In this document: piece after piece, positions 61,547 through 64,000 of the stretch
Layout of the letters: every line of letters begins with the position of its first letter
Numbering within the stretch: position 1 is the stretch's first letter
NCBI GenBank assembly: GCA_026874595.1
Contig: CM049316.1
Span: 59,033,676 to 59,097,675 of the forward strand
DNA: 64,000 nucleotides
Direction: 5' to 3'
DNA from: Sipunculus nudus
Taxonomy: Eukaryota > Annelida > Sipuncula > Golfingiida > Sipunculidae
The notes under the pieces: generated by a model
Told to the model about the DNA's origin: nothing
The model's input: only the letters and a program-made list of their open reading frames with translations
Databases searched by the model: none
Made by a program: the position numbers and the translations under genes

Positions 61547-63547
61547 CCCCAGCTGTTCTGTATGATTTTCCACAACATGGCATAACTTAACAATGATAAT
61601 TCCAGGTAATAGAATTATCAGGAGATTGACAGCTGTATGTGGAATTTTAAAGCGACCTGAACGACCAGCATAAACCGTCTCACCAACCACAGTCTGCCCA
61701 CTAGTGACAGTTCAGGTTCACGCCAGTTGTTTTGCGAGTAAAACATCTTTGCACATAGCACCTGTACTTACTATTCACAGTAAGGCCAGGCGTCGCAGTT
61801 GTGCCGATATCCCACCAAGCAAACCTCCAGTTTCCACTTTGATAATACCAGTATATACATCAAAGTAACTCAAGGCAGGTGCAACTCACTCCGCAGTCCC
61901 TTAGATGTACCAAATCATTTAAATCACTTATGATACTACTAGAAGCGGTGGTCCCTCTAACTTACTCTTTGCCAGCAACAGGTCCAACAGAAAACATAAC
62001 AAAAGATGCTACACAAATTATAACAGTATCTGGCACACTTTCACTGGGTAAATAGTTGCACCATGGAGGAGTATTGTGTCTACTTTCAGGAGCTAATTGA
62101 GTCACCGTTTCCCACCACTATTTAACAACATAACCTTGTTGCAATAATAAACTTCCCCTGCTTGGCCGCCCTAGTGGAAAACCATTAATGATAAAGAAAG
62201 CATTAGCAGTCTGTTTCTGTAATTTAGCACTTGTGCCCCATCAATACTAGTTCTACATCATTTGCCGCATCTATACTATCAGTAAATACACATTAATGCG
62301 CCAAGCCAAGAAGAGGTTTGAAGCACCCCTTGTCACTCAGCTGAATAATACCTGTTGCATGTGCCAACAATGGAAGTTCCGGACGAAGGAGATGCTTAAT
62401 AAAATACAACTTTCCCAAGGGAACTGCATCCCATTTTCTAAGCGCATTTTGAAGGCCTGCTTACTCCCATGGGAACTTTGTTGTAACTATTGACTATCAT
62501 TGTCTGTTTTAAATATCAATCAGCAAACGATGAATCAGTCTGCCACTTACTATTCAGAGCTACCTGTATGAAATCTGAAGTTGGGAACCGCGTTTGATTT
62601 AACTCTTTATTCTAATTGATAATCATTGTTGAGATAATTATAGTATTACATTTGTAAATGAAACATCATTTGTCATATAGTACCCAAATTCATTCATATG
62701 ACTTTTTTAATTCATAAAAATTCAAGCCTTTATGATCATTTTTAATGAAAATAATTCTGTTAAATTCAACTGATATGAAATTACAGTCAATCAATGTTAA
62801 AATTGAGATTGGAAATTTGGAAATTCTCCAGCTTGATTACAATAAAATTTGGCATTGATTAAATTTAACTTATATGAAATCACTATAAGTAAATCAATCT
62901 TAAAACTTAGATTTAAAACTTATCATCTTCCAAGAATATAATAACATTTGGCATATATATTACCTTTCAACTTAAATTAACTTCCTACAAATGATTTAAG
63001 TTTTGATAACATTTTCTTTTTTTATGCTGTTAACACATAAACTAGGTAAGTGTGGCAAGTTTGTTCTGTTATTCATAAAAGATACATTTTATTGAACCAA
63101 TATCTCCTATGGTCTAACCCATATTCAACAAATGACAAAAAAGAAAACAATGAAGACTTTAACTTGCCACTTAACTATAAATTTTACACCTGAAGTCTTT
63201 TGAAAGGATCATATATAGTAAAAAGTTGTGCAATTTGGAATGGATCCATGTTTAAGGTTTGATGAGTTTGCCCCTTCATTATTATCTGGGACAAAATTAT
63301 GTATGGGTGGACATTCTTAGGTCCCCCAGGGTTCAATTAAACCATGGTTTACAAAATTTTAAGCTAGACTTCAAATATGGCTGATTTTGAAAAACTGACC
63401 ATTCCTCACAATATAAGTCATAGGTCAAAGATTTGCACCTGACATTTATTGTTAACCTTGACCTATTTCCAAGGTTGCACATTCCACAACCAATTCCCTT
63501 AATATCACCTAATTAGTTGTCGGAGAAGTCCTTAGGATGCTTCAAAT
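61543..63547. other. Non-coding stretch
   Basis: Positions 61620-62500 are GC-richer than the rest. A 65-codon plus-strand frame at 62296-62493 contains CCMCQQW but no complete zinc-binding motif and no splice support. Positions 62500-63547 are AT-rich with nothing recognised. Confidence 0.45.
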
Positions 63548-63775
63548 GATCACTTGACAACTGCAAACATCTATTTTTTATCACACAACTGCAAACATCT
63601 AATTTTTTCACACAACTGCAAATATCTACTTTTCACACAACTGCAAACATCCATTTTTTCACACGAATGCAAACATTCCTTTTTTTCACACAACTGCAAA
63701 CATCTACTTTTTTTTCACACAACTGCAAACATCTACTTTTTGCACACAACTGCAAACATCTATTTTTTCACACTT
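63548..63775 (+). repeat. Short minisatellite, 8 units of 26-30 bp
   Basis: Each unit is ACAACTGCAAACATCTA followed by a T-run of variable length and CACAC. Length differences come almost entirely from the T-run. The TTANIYF-type frame across it is an artefact. Confidence 0.95.
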
Positions 63776-64000
63776 TTTAAAGTCAACCAGCATGGCAGCA
63801 CTGTACTTAGTTGAATTTTCAAATCATAAGTTTGTAATTGTAAAAGCTAGCCCAAAAAGATAGGTCACCAGGTCACTTGAACACTATTTGTTAATCCCTG
63901 CAGTAGTTTGCACAAACAATGGAGTAACTGTATACAAGAGGTGAGAATTACTTCAATCTGACAGTGGTATATTAAATAATGCTCAAATATCACTCACTAA

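Noticed and set aside
61424-61690. Minus-strand frame with MVGETVYAGRSGRF start
   Set aside because: It runs straight into (AT)n and (GA)n text. The unique part is about 45 codons, with no domain or splice support.

Overview
The window looks like animal nuclear DNA, most likely from a lophotrochozoan and perhaps a bivalve mollusc. It is strongly AT-rich and gene-poor. It has no bacterial-style operons or tightly packed reading frames. Instead it holds long (AT)n and (CT)n microsatellites, several large minisatellites, decayed non-LTR retrotransposons, a tRNA-derived SINE and short non-autonomous DNA transposons. The only well-supported coding exon sits behind a 3' splice site and is followed by AATAAA signals. 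The bivalve suggestion rests on the style of the retroelement C-terminus at 21.8-22.7 kb as I remember that group, so treat it as a guess.

Layout. 1-1.38 kb: a 36-37 bp minisatellite cut by the window edge. 1.4-21.7 kb: AT-rich non-coding DNA with small tandem duplications (4.7, 6.2 and 13.8 kb), a G-quadruplex motif (7.85 kb) and microsatellites. 21.67-22.74 kb: a 5'-truncated, frameshifted LINE on the minus strand. 25.1-26.8 kb: a 42-bp minisatellite split by about 570 bp of other sequence. 29.68-29.90 kb: a probable terminal coding exon on the plus strand, product not recognised. 30-38.7 kb: non-coding DNA with some GC-richer islands and one weak minus-strand coding candidate (35.9 kb). 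38.76-40.56 kb: a 39-bp minisatellite, then a weaker 40-80 bp periodic flank. 41.7 kb: a second weak minus-strand coding candidate. 46.07-46.37 kb: a Harbinger-like MITE with 35-bp inverted ends and an exact TAA duplication. 53.6-60.6 kb: a transposon-rich stretch with two copies of an unnamed repeat, one split by a SINE, a second LINE relic (CR1/L2-like tail), a TA-flanked MITE and a hAT-like relic. 57.4-58.8 kb: a 25-bp minisatellite with a 50-bp higher-order period. 63.5-63.8 kb: a short 26-30 bp array.

No set of genes working together can be read from this window. It is best described as an intergenic or intronic desert containing one 3'-terminal exon. The most unusual feature is the three minisatellites with unit lengths of 36, 42 and 39 bp. 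All are divisible by three and stop-free over long stretches, and their units carry splice-site-like words: acceptor-like in the first two, donor-like in the third. Coordinates of decayed elements are accurate only to within several bases. No database search was possible.
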